Origin: Pedobacter sp. N36a | GTDB lineage: Bacteria > Bacteroidota > Bacteroidia > Sphingobacteriales > Sphingobacteriaceae | Reading direction: 5' to 3' | NCBI RefSeq assembly: GCF_014472395.1 | Contig: NZ_JACSZW010000008.1 | Span: 124,001-188,000, forward strand | Length of the DNA stretch: 64,000 bases | Shown: in pieces, positions 35,112 to 44,615 of the stretch | How the letters are laid out: each line of letters opens with the position of its first letter | How positions within the stretch are numbered: position 1 is the stretch's first letter | Position numbers and translations under genes: made by a program | The notes under the pieces: generated by a model | Databases searched by the model: none | What the model saw: only the letters and a program-made list of their open reading frames with translations | Told to the model about the DNA's origin: nothing

Positions 35112-36134
35112 ATGAATGTGATTCCATGCATTACCTGTTTTGGCGAAATCTTATTGCGTTTCAATACCCAGATGGGACTGAGATTTATCCAGTCTGCCGC
35201 TTTAAATATCCATGTTGCCGGTGCAGAAGCAAATGTTGCAGTGCTATTGGCTAGGTTAGGCCTAGAAAGCAGGATGCTGAGCAGGCTGCCTGATAATGAT
35301 TTGGGAGAGATGGCGATCGCTGAGCTGCGAAAATATGGCGTAAATACCCGTGGAATAATTAAAGGAGGGGAGCGTATTGGTACTTATTATGTGGAGAATG
35401 GCAATCATATCCGCCCAACTCAAGTCATTTATGACCGTTCCGGTTCTTCTTTTTCTCAGCTAAAATCGGGTATGATCGACTGGGAAAAACAGCTGGAGGA
35501 TACCACATTGTTTCATTGGTCGGGGATCGCAGCAGCGTTGTCTTCCAGCGCTACGGAAGTTTGTAAAGAGGCAATTACCTTGGCGCATCATAAAGGGATC
35601 ACCATTTCTGCAGATTTCAACTATCGCAGAAAACTATGGAATTACGGACAGGAGGCCAAAGAAGTGATGCCGGAATTACTCGCTTACTGCAGGGTGGCAG
35701 TAGCAGATCTGGACAGCGTGGCCATTTATTTTGGTATTAAAGCGGAGGCAAACCTATCGATAACCGATAAATTTGAACATTGCTTTTCCCTGCTTAAAGA
35801 TAAAATGCCTTTGCTTCAAACTTTTGCCATGAGCTTTAGAGTGGTAGAGGGCTTAAACCATGTTTATTTTTCGGGTTTAGCCCATGAAGGGAAGTTCTAT
35901 TATTCTACGATTCATACGCTTCCCCTGGTTACCGATCAGATTGGAACGGGAGATGCCTTTACTGCGGGGCTACTTTATGGTCTCTCTTTAGGTTTTAGTC
36001 CTGAAAAAATGATCAACTGGGCAACAGCCTGCGGCGTCATGAAACAAAGCGTGCATGGAGATTGGGCATTGATCAATAAGGCCGAAATTGAATCATTTAT
36101 ACAAAGTGGAATTTCCACTAAAATCAATAGGTAA
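35112..36134 (+). CDS. kdgK: 2-dehydro-3-deoxygluconokinase-like PfkB kinase
   Basis: A PfkB-family sugar kinase of 340 residues. The N-terminal CFGEILLRFNTQ, the GAEANVAVLLARLG block, and the RPTQVIYDRSGSS segment closely follow 2-keto-3-deoxygluconate (KDG) kinases. The catalytic base Asp281 lies in GTGDAF (278-283), the anion-hole motif. The product would be KDPG for an Entner-Doudoroff-type cleavage; no KDPG aldolase is in the window. It lies between RidA and the PLP enzyme in a three-gene operon. Confidence 0.85.
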   Translation: MNVIPCITCFGEILLRFNTQMGLRFIQSAALNIHVAGAEANVAVLLARLGLESRMLSRLPDNDLGEMAIAELRKYGVNTRGIIKGGERIGTYYVENGNHIRPTQVIYDRSGSSFSQLKSGMIDWEKQLEDTTLFHWSGIAAALSSSATEVCKEAITLAHHKGITISADFNYRRKLWNYGQEAKEVMPELLAYCRVAVADLDSVAIYFGIKAEANLSITDKFEHCFSLLKDKMPLLQTFAMSFRVVEGLNHVYFSGLAHEGKFYYSTIHTLPLVTDQIGTGDAFTAGLLYGLSLGFSPEKMINWATACGVMKQSVHGDWALINKAEIESFIQSGISTKINR

Positions 36135-36158
36135 AACCTTGTAAATAAATACGGAACC

Positions 36159-37265
36159 ATGGAAAACTGGCAGGAGATCTCTAATTTGGATCAATATGAT
36201 ACCCCTTTATTTGTGGTGTATGAAGACCGCATCAAACAGAATATTGAAATGGCAATTGACTTGCTTTCTGGCGATGTATCCAGGTTTCGGCCGCACATTA
36301 AGACCCATAAAATGGGCGAAGTACTCCAGATTTTCGCCGGCTACGGCATTCATAAAATTAAGTGCGCAACCATTGCAGAGGCAGAACTTGCGGCTTTAAA
36401 TGGAATGACAGATGTGATGATTGCGTATCAGCCTGTAGGCTTTAAGATTCATAGGCTGATGTCGCTGATCGCTACTTTTCCTGAATGTTCGTTCTCATGT
36501 TTGGTTGATAACCTGGATACGGCGAGGGTGATTGCAGCTACAGCAATGGGCCAGGAAGTAAAAGTCTATCTTGATCTAAATACCGGAATGAATAGGACGG
36601 GCTTTCCGGCTTCAGAAGATGTGGTTGCTTTTGTAAATGATTTAAATGAAATCAGTGGTTTGAAGTTTATGGGCTTACATATATACGATGGCCATATCCA
36701 TGATCCCGATCCGGCAGTCCGTGTCGCGCGTGCCAAACCAGCGATGGAGAAAGTGCTTGCAGATGCGGATGAACTGATCAAGCAGGGGGTTAAGGAGCTT
36801 AAGATCGTAGCCGGAGGCTCCAATACATTCTCTTATTATGCTGGGATAGATAGGTTGGAGTGCAGTCCGGGAACCTTTGTGTTTTGGGATGAAAATTACA
36901 CCAGATTATTGCCGGAATTGACGTTTAAACCTGCTGCGGTATTGATCTGCAGTGTGATTTCATTACCGGCACCCGGGCTTTTATGTGTCGATTTAGGCTA
37001 TAAGTCGGTCTCTTCCGAAAACCCGATAGAGAAGCGGGTAGCTTTTTCATGGAACCCAGACCTGACGCCAGCTGGACATTCCGAAGAACACCTGACTGTG
37101 AAACATATCGGACCAAAAGTTTATAAAGTTGGAGACCGGATTTATGGCCTCCCATATCATGTTTGCCCTTCCTGTGCACTATATGAAGAGGCGCAGGTAG
37201 TCAACGATCACCAGATTGAAAAAAGCTGGAGAATCAAAGCCAGGGATAAAAAGATCTCTATCTAA
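36159..37265 (+). CDS. D-threonine aldolase-fold PLP enzyme (possible D-glucosaminate dehydratase)
   Basis: A 368-residue fold-type III PLP enzyme. Lys48 in RPHIKTHK is the predicted Schiff-base lysine, and the C-terminal PYHVCPSC contains the His/Cys metal ligands of D-threonine aldolase and D-serine dehydratase. The family covers aldolase and dehydratase reactions. With RidA, a KDG kinase and a gluconate-type permease nearby, I infer an amino-sugar acid dehydratase, e.g. D-glucosaminate to KDG. D-threonine aldolase activity is the alternative. Its stop is immediately back-to-back with the convergent DeoR stop. Confidence 0.82.
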   Translation: MENWQEISNLDQYDTPLFVVYEDRIKQNIEMAIDLLSGDVSRFRPHIKTHKMGEVLQIFAGYGIHKIKCATIAEAELAALNGMTDVMIAYQPVGFKIHRLMSLIATFPECSFSCLVDNLDTARVIAATAMGQEVKVYLDLNTGMNRTGFPASEDVVAFVNDLNEISGLKFMGLHIYDGHIHDPDPAVRVARAKPAMEKVLADADELIKQGVKELKIVAGGSNTFSYYAGIDRLECSPGTFVFWDENYTRLLPELTFKPAAVLICSVISLPAPGLLCVDLGYKSVSSENPIEKRVAFSWNPDLTPAGHSEEHLTVKHIGPKVYKVGDRIYGLPYHVCPSCALYEEAQVVNDHQIEKSWRIKARDKKISI

Positions 37266-38042
37266 TTATAAGAAATTAAGGTTTGGATTTGCCCGTTTAT
37301 AAGGATCAAGTAAGCGGGCATCTGCTGGAAGCTCCGTCACAATATAATCCACTTCTGATAAGTTGGCAATTTTGATCTTCATCGTAGAATTAAGTTTCTC
37401 TGAAATGGACACGATCGCTACCTTATCAGAAGAAGCGAGCATGGCCTTTTTCACCTGAACCGTATCCCAGTCAGAGTCAGAAAAGCCACCTTCAATATCC
37501 AGTGCATTTGTACCTAGGATGCAGAGGTCGGTTTTAAGGTGAGAGAGCTGGTTGAATACATCTCCGCTGAAGCACATTTGGCTATAGGTAGAAATCTGCC
37601 CACCAAGCATAATCGTCCTGACATTAGGCTTGTCCAGTAATTCTACTGCCGATAAAACACTGGCGGTCACAATGGTGATTCTCAGGTTTCCCGGAATAAG
37701 TTTAATGAATTCCCTGATGGTGGTACCGCCGCCAAGCAGCAACAGCATGTCTTTTTTTAGTAATGGCAATAACTTTTGAGCAATCGTAATTTTATCGTCC
37801 TGCGAATACGCCTTTTGCTCAGAAGTATGATGGTACGCACTGGCCATTGCTCCACCCTTTACCTTGATCACCAGGTTTTCTTTTTCCAGCTCATTAATGT
37901 CTCTTCTGATGGTATCTTCAGAAACATTGACGATCAATGCCAAATGTTCAAATGTGGCGCGGGTATGGATATTAATTTCTTTAACAATGAGCTGCTTGCG
38001 CTGTGCTTTTGTTAATGGAGCTGGTTGTTGGTCGTTAGTCAT
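37266..38042 (-). CDS. DeoR-family transcriptional repressor
   Basis: A 258-residue DeoR/GlpR regulator: a winged helix-turn-helix at about residues 10-65 (FEHLALIVNVSEDTIRRDI) and a C-terminal sugar-phosphate sensor domain from about residue 80 (LLLLGGGTTIREFIKLI, then TDLCILGTNALD). Such repressors sense phosphorylated sugars. It is convergent with the PLP enzyme and lies upstream of the GH20 gene 38102 in the opposite sense of reading order. KDPG or a related phosphate made by the adjacent kinase is a natural candidate effector. Confidence 0.92.
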   Translation of the reverse strand: MTNDQQPAPLTKAQRKQLIVKEINIHTRATFEHLALIVNVSEDTIRRDINELEKENLVIKVKGGAMASAYHHTSEQKAYSQDDKITIAQKLLPLLKKDMLLLLGGGTTIREFIKLIPGNLRITIVTASVLSAVELLDKPNVRTIMLGGQISTYSQMCFSGDVFNQLSHLKTDLCILGTNALDIEGGFSDSDWDTVQVKKAMLASSDKVAIVSISEKLNSTMKIKIANLSEVDYIVTELPADARLLDPYKRANPNLNFL

Positions 38043-38101
38043 TACTAATGATATAATTACAATAATACGGCTTAATTATAAAAAATAGGCAATTTTTGTA
38101 C

Positions 38102-40696
38102 TTATGGTAGCTGTTTAGGGCTTGCTGTCCAATTCTCCTCCGGACGGATGGAGCTTGTTTTTCCAGCCCTTCCTTTACTATCAAACGTACGGAACCTGAT
38201 GGAGCCTTTTGCTGGAATTGGTTTGGTATAAACCGGGCTTTTTATGGTGGGTTCGGAGTTGTCTGTCGTATACCTGATGGTTAAACCAGGGAACTGAATG
38301 TTCAAATATACTTCGCCGTCTTTAACTTGGGCACCGGCAGGAGGGAGCCTGTAATTCATCGATTCAAATGCCGCATCAATTCTTGGCAGTTCTTTTTTGC
38401 CAACTACATTTACAAATTGCGACCAGGCGCGGTTGTACAATTGTTTTCTTTTGATAGAATCCGGCTCATTTGCCCATTCCGGATCGGCAGCCCAGGCTCT
38501 TTCAGCTAAGCCCAGCAATTTTGGCAGGATCATATATTCCAAATCTTTCGATCCTTTGATCGTTTCACTCCATAATAAACCCTGTAAACCAACGATGTTC
38601 GACTTTCCTTTAGCAGTTAAACGTTCTTTCGAATCGTAAAAACCTTCTTTTAAGGTATTGCCGAATTTGTCTTTATTGGAATTTAGAAAAGAATTGAAGG
38701 GAATGAAATTGAAAGCCTTGTCGATATCGGCATATTCTCCCCAGTAATAACCAGGTTCATCGAATGATTTTTGATAAGCCATGTCGAAATAGAAATTACT
38801 CACACCACCCAATATGACTTTATAACCCACATTCGCCAGACGGTAAGCAAGGTCTTCCGCACCCCATCCAATGATGTTGTTCCATACATTTAAATGAATG
38901 TTTTTATCGGCCAGTCCCGGATTGATCACATAAGATTTCTTTCCATTGGCAACTACAGGCTGCATCCCCACTTCTTCCCAGCCGGATAAATACAAATTCT
39001 TTTTCTGCAGCATGTCGTGCAGGCGGGAGTAAAAATACGCCCATAAACCGTTCACATCTTTTAATTCTGGATGGGCTTTTACAAACGCCAAACTGGTTGG
39101 AGAAGCTTCCCATGCGCCATCAGGAACTTCATCACCACCAAAATGTATGGTCTCCAGCGGTGCATTTGCTGCTTTATACATGGCCATGATCTCGTCAGTC
39201 ACTTTTTCCATAAAATTATAGGCGGAAGGAAGAGCCGGATCAATCACATTGTCGTTCCAATTTTGTACGGAACGGTAAGTAGAACGATCGTTGAGGTCTT
39301 GCAAAAGATATTCCGCTGCGGCTTCCGGTTTGCCAGCTTTTATTAGTCTGTGGTAACGGGTTTCCATAGCGCGGACAGCTGCTCTGGCGTGTCCTGGAGC
39401 TTCAATTTCTGGAATCACACGGATGTGTCTGGCATTGGCGTGTTTTAGAATCGCGATGAAATCAGCAGTACTGTAATGGCCAGTCCCGTGTGGATTGTTC
39501 AAAAATGGGCCAGAACCAAATGATGGAATCAAATGATTGGCATTAGTGTCCATAGGATGTCCTCTTCTTGAACCAATTTCGATCAGTTCAGGCAAGCCTT
39601 GAATTTCCAGTCTCCAACCTTCATCGTCATTTAAATGAAAGTGTAAAACGTTCAGTTTATACATCCCCATCAGGTCTAAAAGTTTGATGATTTCTTCCTT
39701 AGTCTGGAAGTTTCTCGCTACATCGATCATCAATCCCCTGAATGGGAAACGTGGCTGATCTTGGACCACTGCATTCTGAATGGTAATACTGGCTGCTTTT
39801 ACGCCTCTTTTTTGTGGAGGGAAAGTGCTGAGTAAGGATTGAATGCCATAGAATATACCTGTTGGATCAGCAGCACTGATCACTAGATTGTTTTGGTTGA
39901 TCTGGAGTACATAACCTTCTTTTGCAATTGATTTATCCATTTTTAACAGAATGGTTTTGCCATTTGCTACCTTTCCTGCAGACAACAGCACATTTAGTTT
40001 TTCCTTTAGGAAGTTTTTTTCATTGTTAAACGATGGATCTGCCGTTATTTTTACCCCTAGATCCAGGGTAAAACTGCCGTTCTTTTTTTCATAGGTTACC
40101 GGAGTCGGGAATACCTTTTGAAGGTCTTTTTCCGGTAGGTTAGCAATATTTTTATTCTCTTCGTAGATAAGTTCGGGAGTGATAGCAGGCACACGATCCT
40201 GTTTATTTCTTGCAAATTGTGCCGGACTGTTAGAAGGAATAGCCTTTACATTTTTTATAGGAATAGGCTTTTTAGGATCATGATCATAGATCAGGTAAAA
40301 ACCTTCCGGGGCATCGGTGAAATTTACTGCCCAATCGCCGGACGCAAACTCAATATTTACGGAAGCTCCGTTACTAATAGGGACGAATCTATCGGTCGGA
40401 CGGATGTAATACAGATCTCCATTGACATGCACAATATCAACTTCAGCGCTTACCGTTTTGGTAAGAATTCTTCTTGCAAAATTGAAGTATAGCTTCCAGT
40501 CTTTGTTCGTTAAAGGAATTGCACTGTTATTTTGGATGTTCAATCCAGAAAGGAATTGACCTGCACCAGCATGGCTATTTTCTATTATTTGCCAATTAAT
40601 TGCAATGTTTTTTGCATCTGTTGCGTCTTTTTGCGCTTGAGCAGGAGCAAAGAGCGCCCATAAAACCATAGGGAACAGTAACAGTAGTCTTCTCAT
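38102..40696 (-). CDS. GH20 beta-N-acetylhexosaminidase, chitobiase-type
   Basis: An 864-residue secreted enzyme with signal peptide (MRRLLLLFPMVLWALFAPAQ). Domain order: a carbohydrate-binding CHB_HEX-like domain (about 27-165), GH20b (about 190-320), the GH20 catalytic barrel (about 325-770) and a C-terminal CHB_HEX_C domain. The catalytic Asp522-Glu523 pair lies in HFGGDEVPDGAW. The four-domain layout resembles Serratia chitobiase, which releases GlcNAc from chitin oligomers. Transcription runs toward the DeoR gene; a second GH20 is divergent upstream. Confidence 0.93.
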   Translation of the reverse strand: MRRLLLLFPMVLWALFAPAQAQKDATDAKNIAINWQIIENSHAGAGQFLSGLNIQNNSAIPLTNKDWKLYFNFARRILTKTVSAEVDIVHVNGDLYYIRPTDRFVPISNGASVNIEFASGDWAVNFTDAPEGFYLIYDHDPKKPIPIKNVKAIPSNSPAQFARNKQDRVPAITPELIYEENKNIANLPEKDLQKVFPTPVTYEKKNGSFTLDLGVKITADPSFNNEKNFLKEKLNVLLSAGKVANGKTILLKMDKSIAKEGYVLQINQNNLVISAADPTGIFYGIQSLLSTFPPQKRGVKAASITIQNAVVQDQPRFPFRGLMIDVARNFQTKEEIIKLLDLMGMYKLNVLHFHLNDDEGWRLEIQGLPELIEIGSRRGHPMDTNANHLIPSFGSGPFLNNPHGTGHYSTADFIAILKHANARHIRVIPEIEAPGHARAAVRAMETRYHRLIKAGKPEAAAEYLLQDLNDRSTYRSVQNWNDNVIDPALPSAYNFMEKVTDEIMAMYKAANAPLETIHFGGDEVPDGAWEASPTSLAFVKAHPELKDVNGLWAYFYSRLHDMLQKKNLYLSGWEEVGMQPVVANGKKSYVINPGLADKNIHLNVWNNIIGWGAEDLAYRLANVGYKVILGGVSNFYFDMAYQKSFDEPGYYWGEYADIDKAFNFIPFNSFLNSNKDKFGNTLKEGFYDSKERLTAKGKSNIVGLQGLLWSETIKGSKDLEYMILPKLLGLAERAWAADPEWANEPDSIKRKQLYNRAWSQFVNVVGKKELPRIDAAFESMNYRLPPAGAQVKDGEVYLNIQFPGLTIRYTTDNSEPTIKSPVYTKPIPAKGSIRFRTFDSKGRAGKTSSIRPEENWTASPKQLP

Positions 40697-40839
40697 TTTT
40701 ATACTGATTAATTAGCCTAATATAGTATTTCCATCATTAACCTGCAAGCCAAAGAACTTCTTGTGAATAAATTAATTGAGGAGCAGAAACTTAATTATTT
40801 AATTCTTATGTTTGAAATGTGTATTTTATTGCAAAAAAT
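40697..40839. promoter_or_regulatory. Divergent promoter region between the two GH20 genes
   Basis: A short intergenic region facing both GH20 genes. TAtgTTTG at 40807-40814 is a -7 element for the plus-strand gene, placing the transcript start near 40821 and ruling out the GTG at 40819. No strict -7 was found for the minus-strand gene. Confidence 0.45.
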
Positions 40840-43224
40840 ATGCAAACCAAATGTGCAAGTATGATTTTCGGAAACAAACGGAACAACAAGGGTCGATATT
40901 TGAAGCTCAGCTTTAAACTGATCTTGACGGTGGCATTACTATTCTCAGGTAAAGCATTACATGCTCAGGATTCCTTATTTCGGGTGATTCCAGAACCAGT
41001 TTATGCAAAAAGCACGGGTCTGAAAACATTTATCCATCTAGAAACCGCTATTTATTACCAGGAGTCTTTAGCTGCCAATGCAGCCTTGCTCAATGAAGCT
41101 ATCCGTTCTTATACTGGTTACGCCCTGCTTTTACGTCCGCAGACTGAAAATATAATAGCGGATACCATCGGTTTTGGGAAAAGGCGGACTACCGTTCGGC
41201 AGGTGATACTTGCACTGGATTCCGTAAAAGTAAAAGAAAAAAGTGGTTACCAATTGACCATTCAGGACCATAAAATTGCCATAGTTGGACATGATCCTGC
41301 TGGTGTATTTTATGGCATTCAATCGTTGATCCAGCTCTTGTCGCGTTCCGAAAAAAATATATTGTCCCTGCCTCAGGGAATGATTAAGGATTATCCCCGA
41401 TTTAATTATAGAGGAATGCACCTGGATGTAGGCAGGCATTTATACAGCGTTGATTTTCTGAAAAGGTTTATCGATCTACTCTCTCTTTATAAATTCAATG
41501 TGTTGCATTGGCACCTGACAGAAGATCAGGGCTGGCGCATAGAAATAAAGAAGTATCCTAAGCTGCAATCTATTGCTGCATGGCGATCAGGAACGATTAT
41601 CGGCCATAAAAAAGAAAGCCCACATATTTTTGATGGGAAGAAATACGGCGGATATTATACACAGGAACAGATTAAAGAAGTGGTGGCTTATGCAGGTTCC
41701 AAATATGTAAACGTATTGCCAGAGATCGAAATGCCTGGGCATGCATTGGCAGCGCTGACCGCTTATCCAGAATTAGGGTGTACTGGCGGACCTTATCAGA
41801 CCGCGCAGTTCTGGGGCGTATTTGATGATGTTTTTTGTGCCGGTAATGAACAGGTTTACACATTTATGGAGGATGTGCTGGATGAAGTAATCAGCCTTTT
41901 TCCTTATACCTATATCCACATTGGTGGCGATGAATGCCCTAAATTAAAATGGGAGCATTGCCCGAAATGTCAAAAGCGCATCAAAGCCGAAGGCCTTAAA
42001 GATGAACATGAAATGCAGGGTTATTTTATGAAGCGTATAGAACGTTATCTGACAGGTAAAAATAAAATAGCCATAGGCTGGGATGAGGTGTTGGAAGGTG
42101 GGATCTCTAAAAGTACCACGATCATGAATTGGAGGGGAGAGCAGAATGGTATTGCAGCGGCAAAAGCGGGGTATGAGGTGATTATGACTCCAGAAAATTT
42201 GCTATATCTGGATTATTACCAGAGTTTAAATAAGAACGAGCCCATAGCGGCAGGAAATTATACACCATTATCAAAAGTTTACGCTTATGAACCTGTTCCT
42301 GATGCACTGAGCTCGGAAGAAGCAGGATACATTAAAGGAATTCAGGCAGGGGTCTGGACAGAATATATGCGTGATGAAAAACACCTGGAATATATGGTTT
42401 TTCCGCGTGCATTGGCCGTGTCGGAAATCGCCTGGTCCGAGAGAGGAAGAAAAAACTACTCCTGGTTTTTAAAGAAATTGCGCCATCAGGAAGTATTGCT
42501 AAAAAAGAATAAGGTGAATTATTTCCCTTATTTTGAGGAGCTGACGACAGAATCGAAGAATGAAGTAGGGCAGACCGCAACGCTTGCGCTAAAAACCACT
42601 TTACCTAAGGCATTGATCAGATACACCACTGATGGTTCAAAACCTGTGGCCAGCAGTAAATTGTACCAGCAGCCAATTTTATTAGACAGCTCAATGGAGC
42701 TGAACGCGCAGCTATTTGTAGGAAAACAGTCAACAGGCAGGGTGTTTAACCAGCAGTTTCAATATCACTTGGGTTCGCAAAAGAAAATTACCTTAGTAAA
42801 TCCGCCAGCAGGAAAATATGCTTTTCCAGCAAACCTCTTATTAAATGGAATGGAAGGGCATCATCGGTTCAATGACGGTCAGTGGTTAGGCTTTAGCGGG
42901 AAAGATCTGGATGCAGTGGTAGACTTGGCTAAATTGACATCGGTATCCAGTATTGGAATCAATATCCTAAATTACCATTGGCAGCGGATGTGGGCACCAA
43001 CACGATTACGTTTCTTAGTGTCAGCAGATGGAACAAATTTTAAAGAAATATATACCAAAGATAATTTTGAAAAAGATGGGATCAATAAAATTCAGATCCG
43101 TTTCCCTGCTGAACAGGTACGATATGTACGGGTAGTTGGAGAAAATGTAGGAACTATTCCGAAAGGATCTTATGGAGAAGGAGAAAAGGCCTGGCTGATG
43201 GCAGATGAAATTATAATCAAATAA
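40840..43224 (+). CDS. GH20 beta-N-acetylhexosaminidase with C-terminal F5/8-type domain
   Basis: A secreted GH20 enzyme of 794 residues from ATG 40840; ATG 40861 is equally possible and gives a more usual signal peptide (KLSFKLILTVALLFSG, then ALHAQ). It has a GH20b domain, catalytic barrel with Asp364-Glu365 in HIGGDECPK, a short chitobiase C-terminal-like domain (TTDGSKPVASS) and a discoidin-like F5/8 domain at the end that should bind carbohydrate. It differs from its divergent neighbour in the accessory domains. The GntP permease gene follows 12 nt later. Confidence 0.9.
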   Translation: MQTKCASMIFGNKRNNKGRYLKLSFKLILTVALLFSGKALHAQDSLFRVIPEPVYAKSTGLKTFIHLETAIYYQESLAANAALLNEAIRSYTGYALLLRPQTENIIADTIGFGKRRTTVRQVILALDSVKVKEKSGYQLTIQDHKIAIVGHDPAGVFYGIQSLIQLLSRSEKNILSLPQGMIKDYPRFNYRGMHLDVGRHLYSVDFLKRFIDLLSLYKFNVLHWHLTEDQGWRIEIKKYPKLQSIAAWRSGTIIGHKKESPHIFDGKKYGGYYTQEQIKEVVAYAGSKYVNVLPEIEMPGHALAALTAYPELGCTGGPYQTAQFWGVFDDVFCAGNEQVYTFMEDVLDEVISLFPYTYIHIGGDECPKLKWEHCPKCQKRIKAEGLKDEHEMQGYFMKRIERYLTGKNKIAIGWDEVLEGGISKSTTIMNWRGEQNGIAAAKAGYEVIMTPENLLYLDYYQSLNKNEPIAAGNYTPLSKVYAYEPVPDALSSEEAGYIKGIQAGVWTEYMRDEKHLEYMVFPRALAVSEIAWSERGRKNYSWFLKKLRHQEVLLKKNKVNYFPYFEELTTESKNEVGQTATLALKTTLPKALIRYTTDGSKPVASSKLYQQPILLDSSMELNAQLFVGKQSTGRVFNQQFQYHLGSQKKITLVNPPAGKYAFPANLLLNGMEGHHRFNDGQWLGFSGKDLDAVVDLAKLTSVSSIGINILNYHWQRMWAPTRLRFLVSADGTNFKEIYTKDNFEKDGINKIQIRFPAEQVRYVRVVGENVGTIPKGSYGEGEKAWLMADEIIIK

Positions 43225-43236
43225 AACCCCCAATTC

Positions 43237-44550
43237 ATGACCTTATTTATTGTTGTAGGCGCTATACTCTTACTTGTTTTATTGACCACCTGGGGCAAAA
43301 TAAATGCTTTCATAGCTTTTTTATTAGTTTCCATTCTAGCTGGGATCTTATTAGGAATTCCCCTATCAGGGATCACGAAATCTTTACAAAAAGGAGTAGG
43401 AGATATTTTGGGATCATTGGTGATGGTGATCGTATTTGGTGCCATGCTGGGTAAATTGGTGGCCGCAAGTGGTGCAGCGCAAAAAATTGCTTCGGTCATG
43501 ATGAAGATCTTTGGGCCTAAATACATTCAATGGGGCTTGATGACTACTGGGTTTATTATCGGAATTCCATTGTTTTATAATGTCGGTTTTGTATTGATGG
43601 TGCCTTTAATCTTTTCGGTGGTGTACAAGTATAAGTTGCCTGCCGTGTATCTGGGGCTGCCAATGCTGGCCGCGTTATCGGTCACACATGGCTTTTTGCC
43701 GCCTCACCCTTCTCCGGCGGCATTGGTGCTGCAGTTTCATGCTAATATGGGCATGACGATGTTTTACGGGATTCTATTGGCCATTCCTGCCATTGTGATT
43801 GCCGGGCCAATATACTCCAGGACATTAAAGGACATTGTGGCCGTTCCTTTGAAAACGTTTCAATCGGATGATTTACCGGAAGAGCAGCTGCCTACTGCCA
43901 GAAACAGTTTCATTTCCGCTTTATTACCTGTCATCGTAATGGCCCTGACTACAGTAGGTGTCTTGCTGTTTAAAGATTATACTGCAGTGACGAGCTTTGC
44001 TGGATTCTTAGCAGAACCTTCGATTGTGATGCTGCTTACCCTTTGCGTAACTACTTTCACACTAGGAATTAAAATGGGTAAAAGCATGAAACAGGTGATG
44101 TCAATTTATGGTGAGGCAGTTAAAGACATTGCCATGATTTTACTGATTATTGCAGGCTCTGGAGCATTAAAGCAAATCCTTTCAGATAGTGGGGTAAGTG
44201 TAGAAATTGGTAATGTATTAGCCGCATGGTCGATTGAACCTTTATTTTTAGGTTGGCTGATCGCAGCAGTTATTCGGGTATGCCTGGGCTCTGCGACAGT
44301 AGCAGGCTTAACAGCTGCAGGGATTATTGCACCATTAATGGTCAATTCGACTGTGAATCCAGAACTAATGGTACTTTCTATTGGCGCAGGAAGTTTAATG
44401 TTTTCCCATGTAAATGATCCCGGATTCTGGATGTTTAAGGAGTATTTTAACCTCAGTATTAAAGAAACGGTCCGCTCCTGGTCGGTGATGGAAACGCTGG
44501 TAGCGGTGATTGGCTTGTTTGGTGTACTGATCTTAAACCAAATCATTTAA
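43237..44550 (+). CDS. GntP-family sugar-acid:H+ symporter
   Basis: A 437-residue transporter with about 12-14 hydrophobic segments and the GntP signatures THGFLPPHPSPAA and the Gly/Ser-rich LGSATVAGLTAAG in the second half. GntP proteins import gluconate and related sugar acids. Its ATG is 12 nt after the GH20 stop, so the two are co-transcribed. In this context, with a KDG kinase and PLP enzyme nearby, an amino-sugar acid or gluconate-like substrate is likely. Confidence 0.92.
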   Translation: MTLFIVVGAILLLVLLTTWGKINAFIAFLLVSILAGILLGIPLSGITKSLQKGVGDILGSLVMVIVFGAMLGKLVAASGAAQKIASVMMKIFGPKYIQWGLMTTGFIIGIPLFYNVGFVLMVPLIFSVVYKYKLPAVYLGLPMLAALSVTHGFLPPHPSPAALVLQFHANMGMTMFYGILLAIPAIVIAGPIYSRTLKDIVAVPLKTFQSDDLPEEQLPTARNSFISALLPVIVMALTTVGVLLFKDYTAVTSFAGFLAEPSIVMLLTLCVTTFTLGIKMGKSMKQVMSIYGEAVKDIAMILLIIAGSGALKQILSDSGVSVEIGNVLAAWSIEPLFLGWLIAAVIRVCLGSATVAGLTAAGIIAPLMVNSTVNPELMVLSIGAGSLMFSHVNDPGFWMFKEYFNLSIKETVRSWSVMETLVAVIGLFGVLILNQII

Positions 44551-44615
44551 AAAAGCTGATCGATTAATCCAATAGAATGGTCTGGCAGTAGCGGTAACTT
44601 CGCTTTTCCTGATAA

